From: Coraliomargarita_B sp046540835
GTDB taxonomy: Bacteria > Verrucomicrobiota > Verrucomicrobiia > Opitutales > Coraliomargaritaceae
Assembly: GCA_046540835.1 (NCBI GenBank)
Contig: JBKHEL010000007.1
Span: forward strand, 1 to 45,281
Direction: 5' to 3'
DNA length: 45,281 nt
The notes under the pieces are model-generated. The model was not told the origin of the DNA and made no database searches. It saw nothing but the letters and a program-made list of their open reading frames with translations. Made by a program: the position numbers and the translations under genes. Numbering within the stretch: position 1 is the stretch's first letter; each line of letters opens with the position of its first letter. Of this stretch, positions 18,301-26,189 are shown one piece after another.

Positions 18301-18708
18301 TGCACGTTTTGCACGCAGCGGATCGAAGCAGCGAAGATCGACCAAAAGTCGAAGGCCGGTGCCTCCAACGCGATCCACGTGCCGGACGGTAAGATCAAGA
18401 CAGCCTGCCAGCAGGTCTGCCCCACCGATGCGATCACCTTCGGCGACGTGTCGGACCCGGAAAGCGAAGTCTCGAAGCTCAAAGCGAGCGACCGCAACTA
18501 CTCGGTGCTCGGCTATCTTAACGTGCGCCCCCGCACCACTTATCTGGCCCGGCTGCGCAACCCGAACCCGAAGATGCCGGACGCATACGAAAAACCCTAC
18601 GCCTACGCCGCCTACAAGAAACGCTACGGCAGCGCTTCGAAAACGGGCGGCAGTCACGGAGCTGACCCGGTCGAGGCCCCGGACGCCTCGCACGCAGAAC
18701 AGCATTAA
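15325..18708 (+). CDS. actB: Alternative complex III subunit B, fused molybdopterin-oxidoreductase-like and Fe-S protein
   Basis: A 1127-residue protein from the ATG at 15325 (the frame opens three codons earlier with TTG). Near the N-terminus is the usual 'W-K-S-L-D-D-L-A...EREFP' block, then a twin-Arg motif NRRQFMK with a hydrophobic run ending MAGC, so export by Tat and possibly lipidation. Residues about 75-800 form the molybdopterin-oxidoreductase-like part, which in this family carries no molybdenum. The C-terminal ferredoxin-like part binds the clusters: C836/839/842/846, C898/901/906/910, C930/936/940 (the second Cys is Thr, which fits a 3Fe-4S site) and C993/996/1028/1032. It conducts electrons from quinol to ActA. 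It is second in the act operon. Confidence 0.96.
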   Translation: MNETELSGPHYWKSLDDLAGTPAFRDWVEREFPAGASELEGVNRRQFMKVMAASFGLAGLGMAGCRRPEQVILPYAKQPENVIPGVPIYFSSSRPGERENIPVIVETHTGRPTKIEGNPSYQAYGGATDVYTQASILDLYDPDRATKSRAGGAAISDAQVRDRLAELSKQYTETKGAGLLFLAEPGTSPSRARLVEAIREKFPEATWTEYTPLDHRTAENAAERVFGQPLRALPDYARAKRVLSLDADFLHAEDAHLGKARAFTKNRKVKAAKDAAQMSRLYAVESAMTSTGAMADHRLRLSASQMGAFAALVGAAVLKQAGQGGALVSKLEQIGGSLSVDRKWVEECAADLAAHSGEALMVAGEHLPVAVHEIVIAINDALSAPVDYVKIPAREAGISEAAAKLADGSVKTLVILGGNPIYDAPADLDFKALMAKADERLHLSYSYNETSAEADVLIARAHYLESWSDGRTFEGTLVPVQPMIQPLFPTFNEIEVLARLADAPESDPHSIVRATFKDLGGADYNKFLSDGLLRGTGFPEVAARVDFAAVADSLDAGALQAYQLSADALEVRFEPSSHAYDGRYANNGWLMEAPDAMTKLTWDNAILISPRLAKDLETSQGVSIFTGSKPMNADGGFFEAAKGTQQKNKARFKRGQEMAVVAELTLNGRTIQAPIHVVPGMANYTVVLPLGLGRKQVGRVGTGVGFDAYPLRTSEHMGAALGASIRLTPETHRLANTQEHWSMEGRAIVREATADYYNKHPHFANEMGVESHAPANYGKDDDKSLQYKVLNNPRGGSAHDHHNFNAPPPNVDIWKGHEDKLVRIQQWGMAVDMNSCTGCNACVVACQSENNIPIVGKEQVLRGREMHWIRLDRYFSAETTEPDEVPEDVQVSFMSMMCQHCENAPCESVCPVNATVHDRQGLNTMAYNRCVGTRYCANNCPYKVRRFNFFDWNKRKPGEFYKGPMGPVDEPELEKMRTNPNVTVRMRGVMEKCTFCTQRIEAAKIDQKSKAGASNAIHVPDGKIKTACQQVCPTDAITFGDVSDPESEVSKLKASDRNYSVLGYLNVRPRTTYLARLRNPNPKMPDAYEKPYAYAAYKKRYGSASKTGGSHGADPVEAPDASHAEQH

Positions 18709-18733
18709 TCAGGAAACCCTCGCTTACTGAAAC

Positions 18734-20239
18734 ATGGCAACGACTTCACAGGAGATGGATCCGGCGCAGGCCGCCTTGTTGGACAAGGTGCAGCCTGCAG
18801 AGCTCCACGAACAACCCCTGGTCACGGGCAACCGCGACTTCAACTGGGTGACCAACAAAATCTGCGGCATTCCCGAAGCGGGCACCCCGACCTGGTGGTG
18901 GGTGTGTATGGCCGTCGCGCTGGTGACCGCCAGCTTCACCGGGATGGGCCTGCTCTGGCTGGTCAGCACCGGTGTCGGCGTCTGGGGCCTGGCCAATCCG
19001 ATCAATTGGGGCTGGGCGATCGTCAATTTCGTTTTCTGGATCGGCATCGGCCACGCCGGGACATTGATCTCCGCAGTGCTTTGTCTGCTGAAGCAGGGTT
19101 GGCGGACCTCAATCAACCGGGCTGCCGAGGCGATGACCATTTTCGCAGTGGTTTGTGCGGGCATCTTCCCGCTCTTCCACGTCGGCCGGGTCTGGTTTGC
19201 CTGGTGGCTCTTTCCGCTGCCCAACGCCAACGCCATCTGGCCGAATTTTCGCTCGCCGCTGGAGTGGGACGTGTTTGCGGTTTCGACCTATGGCACGGTT
19301 TCGGTCCTCTTCTGGTATATGGGCATGATCCCCGACCTCGGGACGCTCCGCGACCGGGCCGTGCAGCGGCTCAAGGCCGGTGGCTATGAAGGGCCGACCG
19401 AGTTGAAGCGGAAGTTCGCGGAAGGCTTCGACGTCTTCCGCAAATATTTTTACGGCATCTTCGCCATGGGCTGGCGCAATGCCGGCAACCACTGGCGCAA
19501 CTATGAGATGGCCTACCTCATCCTGGCCGGGCTCTCCACACCGCTCGTGCTCTCGGTGCACACCATCGTCTCCTTCGACTTCGCCGTCTCCCAGCTCCCC
19601 GGCTGGCACACCACGATTTTCCCCCCGTATTTCGTGGCGGGGGCGATTTTCTCGGGCTTTGGCATGGTGCTCACGCTGATGCTGCCCCTCCGCGCGATCT
19701 ACGGACTGCACGATCTGATCACCCAGCGGCACATCGATAACATGTGCAAAATCTGTCTGGGGACCGGCTCGATCGTGGGCTACGCCTACATCATGGAGTT
19801 CTTCATCGCCTGGTATGGGGCAAACCCTTATGAGAGCTACGCTTTCATCAACCGGGCTTTCGGCCAATACTGGTGGGCCTATGTCATGATGTTCAGCTGC
19901 AACGTCTTCACCCCGCAGCTCTTTTGGTTCAAGAAAGTGCGGGAGAACTGGGCGCTGGTCTGGGTGATGTCGGTCCTGATCAACGTGGGCATGTGGTTTG
20001 AGCGCTTCGTCATCACGGTCACCTCGCTGGCCAACGACTTCCTCCCCAGCTCCTGGGGCTACTACTCCCCGACGATTGTCGATATCTTCACCTTCTTCGG
20101 CACCTTTGGCCTGTTCAGTGTGCTCTTCCTGCTCTTTGTCCGCTTCGCCCCGATCATGCCGATCGGTGAGGTGAAGTTCGTCATGCCGCAGGCGGATCCA
20201 CACGGTCACCACGCCGATGAGAAAGGAGGGCAACACTAA
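18734..20239 (+). CDS. actC: Alternative complex III subunit C, NrfD/PsrC-like quinol-binding membrane protein
   Basis: A 501-residue polytopic membrane protein of the NrfD/PsrC family with about ten hydrophobic helices. A soluble N-terminal stretch (about 1-55, ending PLVTGNRDFNWVTNKICG) precedes the first helix. Family-typical segments include NWGWAIVNFVFWIGIGHAGTLIS, FPLFHVGRVWFAWWL, and the HTIVSFDFAVSQLPGWHTTIFPPYFVAGAIFSG region. It holds the quinol site and docks to ActB. Its stop overlaps the actD start (TAATG). Confidence 0.96.
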   Translation: MATTSQEMDPAQAALLDKVQPAELHEQPLVTGNRDFNWVTNKICGIPEAGTPTWWWVCMAVALVTASFTGMGLLWLVSTGVGVWGLANPINWGWAIVNFVFWIGIGHAGTLISAVLCLLKQGWRTSINRAAEAMTIFAVVCAGIFPLFHVGRVWFAWWLFPLPNANAIWPNFRSPLEWDVFAVSTYGTVSVLFWYMGMIPDLGTLRDRAVQRLKAGGYEGPTELKRKFAEGFDVFRKYFYGIFAMGWRNAGNHWRNYEMAYLILAGLSTPLVLSVHTIVSFDFAVSQLPGWHTTIFPPYFVAGAIFSGFGMVLTLMLPLRAIYGLHDLITQRHIDNMCKICLGTGSIVGYAYIMEFFIAWYGANPYESYAFINRAFGQYWWAYVMMFSCNVFTPQLFWFKKVRENWALVWVMSVLINVGMWFERFVITVTSLANDFLPSSWGYYSPTIVDIFTFFGTFGLFSVLFLLFVRFAPIMPIGEVKFVMPQADPHGHHADEKGGQH

Positions 20240-20769
20240 TGGCAGAACAACACAGCATCATCGCCAGTTTTCCGGATACCCCGAGTTTCTTCCACGCGGC
20301 AGAAAAGGTCCGGGATGCGGGCTACAAGAAGTGGGATACCTATTCCTCCTTTCCCGTCCACGGCATGCCGGAGGCGCAGGGGCAGCCCCGCTCGAAGGTG
20401 CCCGTCTTCACTTTCCTCGGGGGTGTGACCGGTTTCACCATCGGCACACTCATGGTGTGGTATATGGGTGCGTATGATTACCCGCTCATTGTCGGGGGGA
20501 TGCCCTTCTTTAGCCCGGTCTTTCCCTTCCCGATCATGTATGAGTTGACGATTCTGCTCGCTGCCTTTGGCACGCTTGGAGGGATGTTTCTGACGAATTT
20601 GCTACCCCAGCACCACAACCCGCTCTTCGAGAGTGACACCTTTCTCGAAGTGGCAGGGGATCGACTGGTCATCGCCATTGAATCGCGGGACCCCCAGTTT
20701 GATCCGGCCGGGACCCGGGAATTTCTGGAATCCATCGGAGGCACCCAAATCGAGGAGGTTTCAGCCTAG
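20239..20769 (+). CDS. actD: Alternative complex III subunit D (DUF3341)
   Basis: A 176-residue protein with a soluble N-terminal domain (about 1-55, starting MAEQHSIIASFPDTPSFFHAAEKVRDAGY), two membrane helices (about 57-75 and 95-118), and a soluble C-terminal tail (LVIAIESRDPQFDPAGTREFLESIGG). This is the DUF3341 layout of ActD. It is structural and carries no cofactor; it packs against ActC. Its start overlaps the actC stop by one base, so translation is probably coupled. Confidence 0.95.
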   Translation: MAEQHSIIASFPDTPSFFHAAEKVRDAGYKKWDTYSSFPVHGMPEAQGQPRSKVPVFTFLGGVTGFTIGTLMVWYMGAYDYPLIVGGMPFFSPVFPFPIMYELTILLAAFGTLGGMFLTNLLPQHHNPLFESDTFLEVAGDRLVIAIESRDPQFDPAGTREFLESIGGTQIEEVSA

Positions 20770-20778
20770 TTTCAAGCC

Positions 20779-21432
20779 ATGCGTATTTTTATCATCAGTT
20801 TTGTTTTTGTCATCGCAGCGACCGTTTCCATTTTGGGCTTTCGCGGTTCGCTGAGCGAGAAGCCACCCCTCGAGGTCTTTCCCGATATGGACCGCCAGGC
20901 AAAATACAAGCCACAGGCGGAAAATGCATTTTTCGAGGATCGGCGGAACGACCGCCCGATCCCGGCCAACACCGTGGCCCGGGGCAATTACCTGCAATAC
21001 GAGGCGGTCTTTTCCGAAGATTTTGAGGATACCCGCCTGGGTGACAGTGCTTTCCAGTTTGGGAAAAACCCGGATGGCAGCTTTTATGACGGGTTCCCGA
21101 TTCCGGTGTCCGAATCGCTCATCCGGGAAGGGAAGAAGCACTATGATATCCATTGCCTGGCCTGCCACGGCGCTGCGGGTGATGGCAACGGCGTGACGAA
21201 AGACTACGGAATCCTCGCCACCAGTTACCACAGCGATCGGCTGAGGGATGAGACCGATGGCTACCTCTACGACGTGATCGCCAACGGAAAGGGCCTGATG
21301 TATGGTCTGAAAGACCGCCTCACACCTGAAGAGCGCTGGGCCGTCGTCCTTTATGTCCGGGCGTTGCAACGCTCACAAAACGCCAGTGCGGACGACGTCC
21401 CCGCTGCCCAACGCACTGATTTAGGTCTGTAA
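20779..21432 (+). CDS. actE: Alternative complex III subunit E, mono-haem cytochrome c
   Basis: A 217-residue protein with an N-terminal hydrophobic helix (about 2-21), either membrane anchor or signal. One haem c motif, C126-L-A-C129-H130, is followed by GAAGDGNG, and the likely distal ligand is M174 in KGLMYGLKDRLTPEERWAVVLYVRALQ. Gene order and single haem identify ActE. It probably passes electrons from ActA towards the cbb3 oxidase encoded downstream. Ten-base gap after actD and five bases before actF. Confidence 0.94.
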   Translation: MRIFIISFVFVIAATVSILGFRGSLSEKPPLEVFPDMDRQAKYKPQAENAFFEDRRNDRPIPANTVARGNYLQYEAVFSEDFEDTRLGDSAFQFGKNPDGSFYDGFPIPVSESLIREGKKHYDIHCLACHGAAGDGNGVTKDYGILATSYHSDRLRDETDGYLYDVIANGKGLMYGLKDRLTPEERWAVVLYVRALQRSQNASADDVPAAQRTDLGL

Positions 21433-21437
21433 TCCAC

Positions 21438-22709
21438 ATGAGTTCGGAATCCACATTGAAACAGGGGAAAAACCCCGGAACCATCGCATTGATTGTTGGC
21501 CTGGCCGGTCTTCTCGTAGCCGGCATCGGCTTCTTTCAAGGTTGGCAGGCGGGCGAAGTGCGCCCACTCATGAGCTGGCTAATCGCGATTGCCTTCTGGC
21601 TTTCCGTTGCGGTCGGCATGCTATTCCTGACCCAGATCTGGTATGTTTTTCATGCCCGCTGGCCGGTCGTGGTGCGGCGCCAGTGCGAGCATTTCATGAG
21701 CGCCTTCCCGTGGCTCTTTTTGCTGTTTATCCCCTTGTTGCTGGTTCCGCTTTTTCACGAAAATCCGGGCTTGATCTGGAAGTGGATGAACGGATTCAAC
21801 GCGTTGCCGGGGCACGGAACAGTCGCGGATGATCCGCTCTACCAGTGGAAGTCGCCGTATTTGAATATCGGCTTTTTCGTGCTCCGCGCGGTTCTGGTTT
21901 TCGGTGTTTTTACCCTGATCGCGGGCCTCCTGCGCAAATGGTCCTTCGATACCGACAAGACGGGCAACATCAATAATACCCACTATGCGCGCCGCCTTTC
22001 GGCGATTGGACTGTTTCTCTGCGCGGCTGCCGCGACGGTCGGCGCGATTGATTGGTTTAAGTCGCTCGAGTATCACTGGTTCTCCACCATGTATGGGGTC
22101 TGGTTCTTTGCGGCGAGTATGCGGGCGGCCCTGGCTTTTCTTCTGCTCCTGTGTGTGCTTCTCGCGGCAAAGGGCTACCTCAAGGGGATGTTTAACCAGG
22201 CGCACCGCTATGACATCGGCTGCATGATGCTGGCTTTCACGGTCTTCTGGGCCTACATCAGCTTCTCCCAGTATTTCATCATCTACAATGCGAACATTCC
22301 CGAGGAAGTCTTCTGGTATAGCATCCGGGAGAAAAACTATGACGGGAGCCTGAACTCCTGGTGGTGGGTGAGCATGGGGTTGATTTTCGGCCAGTTCCTC
22401 ATCCCTTTCCTCTTCCTGCTCTGGTATAAGACGAAGGTGGTCATCTGGAGGAGTGTCGCGGTTTCCGCCTGGATTCTGCTTTTTACGGTCCTGGACTTAT
22501 ACTGGAATATTATTCCCGGCAAACTGGTTGCGCCGGACCATGGCGAAGGCTATCTTGTGCGGCAGTTTTCCGTTTCCATTTTCGATCTTGCCGCACTCGT
22601 CGGGGTGGGGGGCATCTGCATTTGGTCAATGTATCGAAGTATGCAGAAAGCGGAACCAATCCCGATTCGTGATCCTAATATTGAAAAATCTCTAAATTAC
22701 ACAGAGTAA
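21438..22709 (+). CDS. actF: Alternative complex III subunit F, quinol:cytochrome c oxidoreductase membrane subunit
   Basis: A 423-residue polytopic protein with about ten hydrophobic helices, related to ActC but shorter. Recognisable segments include FHARWPVVVRRQCEHFMSAFPWLFLLFIPLL, IDWFKSLEYHWFSTMYGVWFFAASMRAALA, and FTVFWAYISFSQYFIIYNANIPEEVFWY, all typical of ActF. It completes the membrane part of alternative complex III. A 91-codon small-protein gene follows six bases later, where in many ACIII operons oxidase genes begin. Confidence 0.95.
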   Translation: MSSESTLKQGKNPGTIALIVGLAGLLVAGIGFFQGWQAGEVRPLMSWLIAIAFWLSVAVGMLFLTQIWYVFHARWPVVVRRQCEHFMSAFPWLFLLFIPLLLVPLFHENPGLIWKWMNGFNALPGHGTVADDPLYQWKSPYLNIGFFVLRAVLVFGVFTLIAGLLRKWSFDTDKTGNINNTHYARRLSAIGLFLCAAAATVGAIDWFKSLEYHWFSTMYGVWFFAASMRAALAFLLLLCVLLAAKGYLKGMFNQAHRYDIGCMMLAFTVFWAYISFSQYFIIYNANIPEEVFWYSIREKNYDGSLNSWWWVSMGLIFGQFLIPFLFLLWYKTKVVIWRSVAVSAWILLFTVLDLYWNIIPGKLVAPDHGEGYLVRQFSVSIFDLAALVGVGGICIWSMYRSMQKAEPIPIRDPNIEKSLNYTE

Positions 22710-22715
22710 TTTGCC

Positions 22716-22991
22716 ATGGCCGATACAGCAACTACACCAAACAAACTCTTTTCCTTCCTGGGGAGTCTCGGCGCGATCCTGATTTTCGTGCTGATCATCT
22801 ATCTGGCGTATTTACCGAACCGGGGTGAGCCGATTGATGCAGAGGCGGCTGCCGAGCGCAAGGCCAAGGCCGTCGAATCCCTCGCGGCGGGACAGTCCAA
22901 GATCAGCGAATATGCGGTTGACTCGGACGGCCGTATTCAGATTCCGGTCGAGCGGGCCATGGAACAGGTGCTACGGGAGTATCGGGACTAA
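22716..22991 (+). CDS. Small single-helix membrane protein between ACIII and oxidase genes
   Basis: A 91-residue protein not recognised by family. One hydrophobic helix (about 12-30: FSFLGSLGAILIFVLIIYLAYL), then an Ala/Glu/Lys-rich, probably helical segment (AEAAAERKAKAVESLAAG), and a C-terminal part IPVERAMEQVLREYRD. The tail resembles the short segment linking helix and haem domain in some oxidase cytochromes ('IPIERAMELV'-like) but there is no haem motif. It is coupled to the next gene by TAATG overlap. It is likely an accessory subunit or assembly factor of the oxidase or the supercomplex. Confidence 0.75.
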   Translation: MADTATTPNKLFSFLGSLGAILIFVLIIYLAYLPNRGEPIDAEAAAERKAKAVESLAAGQSKISEYAVDSDGRIQIPVERAMEQVLREYRD

Positions 22992-23182
22992 TGGACGTCA
23001 GCGACTACAGGCAACTACTCCCCATTATTTTACTGGGGGTCGCATTTTTCGCAGTCGCGATCACCATGCTCTACTGGGCGGCAAAAAAGGGGCAGCTTCG
23101 CGACTTCGACAAACAGGCAAAAACGATTTTCACCGATGAAGAACCTGAAGGTGAGGTCTCGGACGAATTTCCTAAAAAGTAA
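22991..23182 (+). CDS. CcoS-like small membrane protein for cbb3 oxidase assembly
   Basis: A 63-residue protein: one helix (about 9-29, LPIILLGVAFFAVAITMLYWA) followed by KKGQLRDFDKQAKTIFTDEE. CcoS proteins share the layout of one helix plus a 'W-A-x-x-x-G-Q-x-x-D-x-D/E...I-L-x-D-D/E' tail, and are needed to insert cofactors into CcoN. The match is short, so a CcoQ-like role is also possible. Position directly before ccoN supports either. Its start overlaps the previous stop by one base. Confidence 0.65.
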   Translation: MDVSDYRQLLPIILLGVAFFAVAITMLYWAAKKGQLRDFDKQAKTIFTDEEPEGEVSDEFPKK

Positions 23183-23206
23183 GTGGGTGATAACCACCAG
23201 ACTCCA

Positions 23207-24682
23207 ATGAATACGGCTTCAACAGCAACTCATCCGCACGGCAGTCCTTACTCGGCCGAAAGCTCGGACATTCGGGCTGAGCTCAGCGAAATTGATGCGT
23301 CGATCCGATCGGCCGCGTTGTTTTTCGTCGTCTCAGCGATTGGCTGGCTGATGATCGGGACCGTATTCGCCCTGATTGCCGCCTTCAAAGCGCATGAGCC
23401 GGACTTCCTCGGTGCCTACGAATGGCTTACCTTCGGTCGCGCCCGCTCGGCGCACCTCAATGCCATGGCGCTGGGCTGGGGCAACAATATCATTTTTGCA
23501 GTCGGGCTCTGGATTATGGCCCGTCTCTGTCGCACACCGATCCGCCACAAGGGGATGTTGATCATCGCGGGCGTCTTTTGGAATATAGGCATGACGGTCG
23601 GGGTTTTTGGCATACTCCGGGGGGACATGACTTCGGTGGAGTGGCTTGAAATCCCGCAATATGCGACGCCGCTTCTCGCCGTATCTTACGCCCTTATCGG
23701 CGTTTGGGGTGTCTTGGCTTTCCGTTTCCGAAAAGGGGACCACGTCTATGTCTCCCAGTGGTATATCCTCGCAGCACTGTTCTGGTTCCCCTGGCTCTAT
23801 ATCGTGGCGCAGGCGACGATCATCTGGTTTCCGGCCCGCGGGGTCGTCCAGTCTGTGACCAATTGGTGGTTCGCCCATAACGTGCTGGGGCTCTGGTTGA
23901 CGCCGATGGCGCTGGCCACGGCCTACTATTTGATTCCCAAAGTTCTGGGGCGTCCGATCTATTCCTACTACCTGTCGGTGCTGGGCTTTTGGGCGCTGGC
24001 GATTTTCTACAACTGGGCCGGCGTCCACCACCTGATCGGGGGGCCGATTCCGGTCTGGCTGATTTCGGCGGGCATTGTCGGTTCGGTGATGATGGTCATC
24101 CCGGTGGTCGTGGTCGGGCTCAACCACCACATGACGGTCGTCGGCATGCACCGCGAGGTCTGGCACAGCCCGACGCTCCGCTTCATCGTCTTCGGGGCCA
24201 TTTCCTACACCCTTGTCAGCCTGTTTGGCTCCGCCATGGCCCTGCGTTCGGTCAATCAAATCACCCACTTTACCCACTTCACCGTCGGCCACGCACACCA
24301 CGGCGTCTACGCCTTCTTCACCATGATCATGTTTGGAGGTGTTTACTACATGATGCCGCGTTTGCTCAAACGGGAGTGGCCTTCCGCCTCCTTGATCCGG
24401 ATTCACTTTTGGGCCTGTGCCATTGGGATCACGATCATGGTGGTCGCCCTGCAAACCGGCGGATGGATCCAGGGGCTGGAGATGAATAATCCGGAAATCG
24501 CTTTTCTGGATACGGTGAGAAATACGATTCCCTGGCTCAAGGCCCGGTCAATTTCCGGTCTGTTTCTGACCGTTGGGCACATTGCCTTCGCGGTGAACTT
24601 TTTCTGGATGCTCTTTGCTGCCGGAGCGGTGCGGGCGAAACAGGGCCCGACGCTCCTGGCGAAGGAAGGAGGCGTCGCCTAA
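23207..24682 (+). CDS. ccoN: cbb3-type haem-copper oxidase catalytic subunit I
   Basis: A 491-residue C-family haem-copper oxidase subunit with about 12 helices. CuB ligands are H224 (WWFAHNVLG) and H274/H275 (WAGVHHLIGG). The cross-linked tyrosine characteristic of cbb3 oxidases is Y268, exactly 44 residues after H224 as in CcoN, and not in the A-family position. Haem ligands are H83 (SAHLNA) and H362/H364 (TVGHAHHG). It reduces oxygen at the cytoplasmic membrane. A GTG at 23183, adjacent to the previous stop, is an alternative start adding eight residues; neither has a clear Shine-Dalgarno. Its stop overlaps ccoO (TAATG). Confidence 0.94.
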   Translation: MNTASTATHPHGSPYSAESSDIRAELSEIDASIRSAALFFVVSAIGWLMIGTVFALIAAFKAHEPDFLGAYEWLTFGRARSAHLNAMALGWGNNIIFAVGLWIMARLCRTPIRHKGMLIIAGVFWNIGMTVGVFGILRGDMTSVEWLEIPQYATPLLAVSYALIGVWGVLAFRFRKGDHVYVSQWYILAALFWFPWLYIVAQATIIWFPARGVVQSVTNWWFAHNVLGLWLTPMALATAYYLIPKVLGRPIYSYYLSVLGFWALAIFYNWAGVHHLIGGPIPVWLISAGIVGSVMMVIPVVVVGLNHHMTVVGMHREVWHSPTLRFIVFGAISYTLVSLFGSAMALRSVNQITHFTHFTVGHAHHGVYAFFTMIMFGGVYYMMPRLLKREWPSASLIRIHFWACAIGITIMVVALQTGGWIQGLEMNNPEIAFLDTVRNTIPWLKARSISGLFLTVGHIAFAVNFFWMLFAAGAVRAKQGPTLLAKEGGVA

Positions 24683-25359
24683 TGAGAAATCTGCCCTTAC
24701 TTTTCTGCGGCATCTTCTTTGCCCTCGCTTTTTCCTATGTCGGGCTGATCGTCTCCGGCAACAATCAGTTGGGCGATCTTCAACGCACGACAGAGACGCT
24801 GGTTCCCTCGGACGACGATCCGGACGTCCTGGTCAACGAACCGGGTGAGCCGCTCTATCCGCGCAAGCTTTCCGGTCTCGCCGAGCAGGGGAAGCAGGTC
24901 TACATTGAAATGGGCTGTGTTTACTGCCACTCGCAGCAGTCGCGCCGTGGGGATTTCGGGGCGGATATTGACCGGGGCTGGGCCCGTCGCCAGACGGTCG
25001 CCCGCGACTATATTTTGCAGGACCGCGTGCTCCTCGGCACCATGCGGACGGGGCCGGACCTCGTGCACCTCGGTGGGCGTTACGCGGGGGATGCCGGACG
25101 GGATTGGAACCATCTGCACCTCTACAACCCGCAGATTGTATCCGAAGGTTCGACCATGCCCCCCTATGCCTTCCTCTATGAAAAACGGGAGATTGTCAAC
25201 GAGCCCTCGGAAAACGCACTGGACTTCCCGGAGGACTCCGAATATGCGCCGGAGCCCGGTTATGAGATCGTGCCCACCCGACGGGCCACGGCTCTGGTCG
25301 AATATTTGCTGAGCTTGAAAATCGATTACAGCCTGCCCGAAGCCCCCTTACCTGATTGA
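24682..25359 (+). CDS. ccoO: cbb3-type oxidase subunit II, mono-haem cytochrome c
   Basis: A 225-residue protein with an N-terminal membrane helix (about 5-25), haem c motif C79-V-Y-C82-H83 followed by SQQSR, then GPDLVHLGGRYAGDAGRDWNHLHLYNPQ and the distal-Met segment STMPPYAF (M159). These are standard CcoO landmarks (compare the family's 'GC-x-x-CHSQ', 'GPDLxRVGGRY' and 'SxMPxYPWL'). It receives electrons and passes them to CcoN. Starts and stops overlap its neighbours by one base (TAATG and TGATG). Confidence 0.94.
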   Translation: MRNLPLLFCGIFFALAFSYVGLIVSGNNQLGDLQRTTETLVPSDDDPDVLVNEPGEPLYPRKLSGLAEQGKQVYIEMGCVYCHSQQSRRGDFGADIDRGWARRQTVARDYILQDRVLLGTMRTGPDLVHLGGRYAGDAGRDWNHLHLYNPQIVSEGSTMPPYAFLYEKREIVNEPSENALDFPEDSEYAPEPGYEIVPTRRATALVEYLLSLKIDYSLPEAPLPD

Positions 25360-26189
25360 TGAGCGACAAAGACACAAAGCAACCGGATCAAAGCCGGGAG
25401 TCCCTCGAGCATGCTGGGATGCAGGATGATCAAATGCAGGACATTCACGCACAGCTGCTGCGGGAAAAGGAGGAGCCGACGGAGGGTTTCAACCCCATCC
25501 CGATCTTTTTGCTCTTTGTTTTCGGAGCGCTTTCCTTTTGGGCGGGCTTTTACCTCGTCAAATATTCGGGTGATTTTCGTTGGGATGCTTATGACCCCAA
25601 TTTTGTTGCGGGTGCCGAAAAAGCGCCTCCGCCCGAGATCAGCTTGATTGAACGGGGAGCCAAGGTCTACCGTGCTCAATGTGCTCAATGCCACCAGGAC
25701 GAGGGGCAGGGAGTTGGTGGCGTCTATCCGCCTTTGGCTGGGGCGGATTGGGTCACTGGACACTCCGAGGTCCTGGCTCGTATCCTGATCAACGGCTTGA
25801 ATGGTCCAATCGAGGTGGCGGGGAATACCTATAATGGCAACATGCCTGCCTTCGGTCCCGATGGGCTGAATCTCCGTCCGGTTGAGATCGCCGGTGTGCT
25901 GACCTACATCCGGCAGGAGTGGGGCAATGATGCGCCCGAGATCACCGAAGAAATGATGGATACTTACCTGGATGCCTATTCCGGGCGCAGCACACCCTGG
26001 CAGGCCACCGAGCTCCGCGAGGATTTGGGCGATGATCTCGCCCTTTCGGAAGGCGGTGCCGAAGCGGATTCAGCGGAAGAAGCAGATGAAGCTGAAGATG
26101 AGAGCACGGAGAGCGAGGGCGGGGAAGACACAGAATCGGAAACTGCCGCAGCAGCGGGGAAAGCTGATTTTAACGGTGACCGGGGCTGA
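25359..26189 (+). CDS. CcoP-like mono-haem cytochrome c with acidic C-terminal tail
   Basis: A 276-residue protein from the ATG at 25359 (overlapping the ccoO stop, TGATG; the frame has a TTG one codon earlier). A cytoplasmic N-terminal segment (about 1-45, DQSRESLEHAGMQDDQMQDIHAQLL) precedes one helix (about 48-69), then a cytochrome c domain with a single C108-A-Q-C111-H112, GQGVGGVYPPLAGADWV and a distal Met in YNGNMPAFG. Classical CcoP has two haems, so this is half the usual content. The C-terminal 60 residues are very acidic and Ala/Glu/Ser-rich. It is probably the electron-entry subunit of the oxidase. Assigned by context and cytochrome class, not by full CcoP similarity. Confidence 0.85.
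   Translation: MSDKDTKQPDQSRESLEHAGMQDDQMQDIHAQLLREKEEPTEGFNPIPIFLLFVFGALSFWAGFYLVKYSGDFRWDAYDPNFVAGAEKAPPPEISLIERGAKVYRAQCAQCHQDEGQGVGGVYPPLAGADWVTGHSEVLARILINGLNGPIEVAGNTYNGNMPAFGPDGLNLRPVEIAGVLTYIRQEWGNDAPEITEEMMDTYLDAYSGRSTPWQATELREDLGDDLALSEGGAEADSAEEADEAEDESTESEGGEDTESETAAAAGKADFNGDRG

Noticed and set aside
15961..18705. 914-codon open frame opposite actB
   Set aside because: actB is unambiguous over this span (Fe-S cysteine motifs); the antisense product has no recognisable domain.
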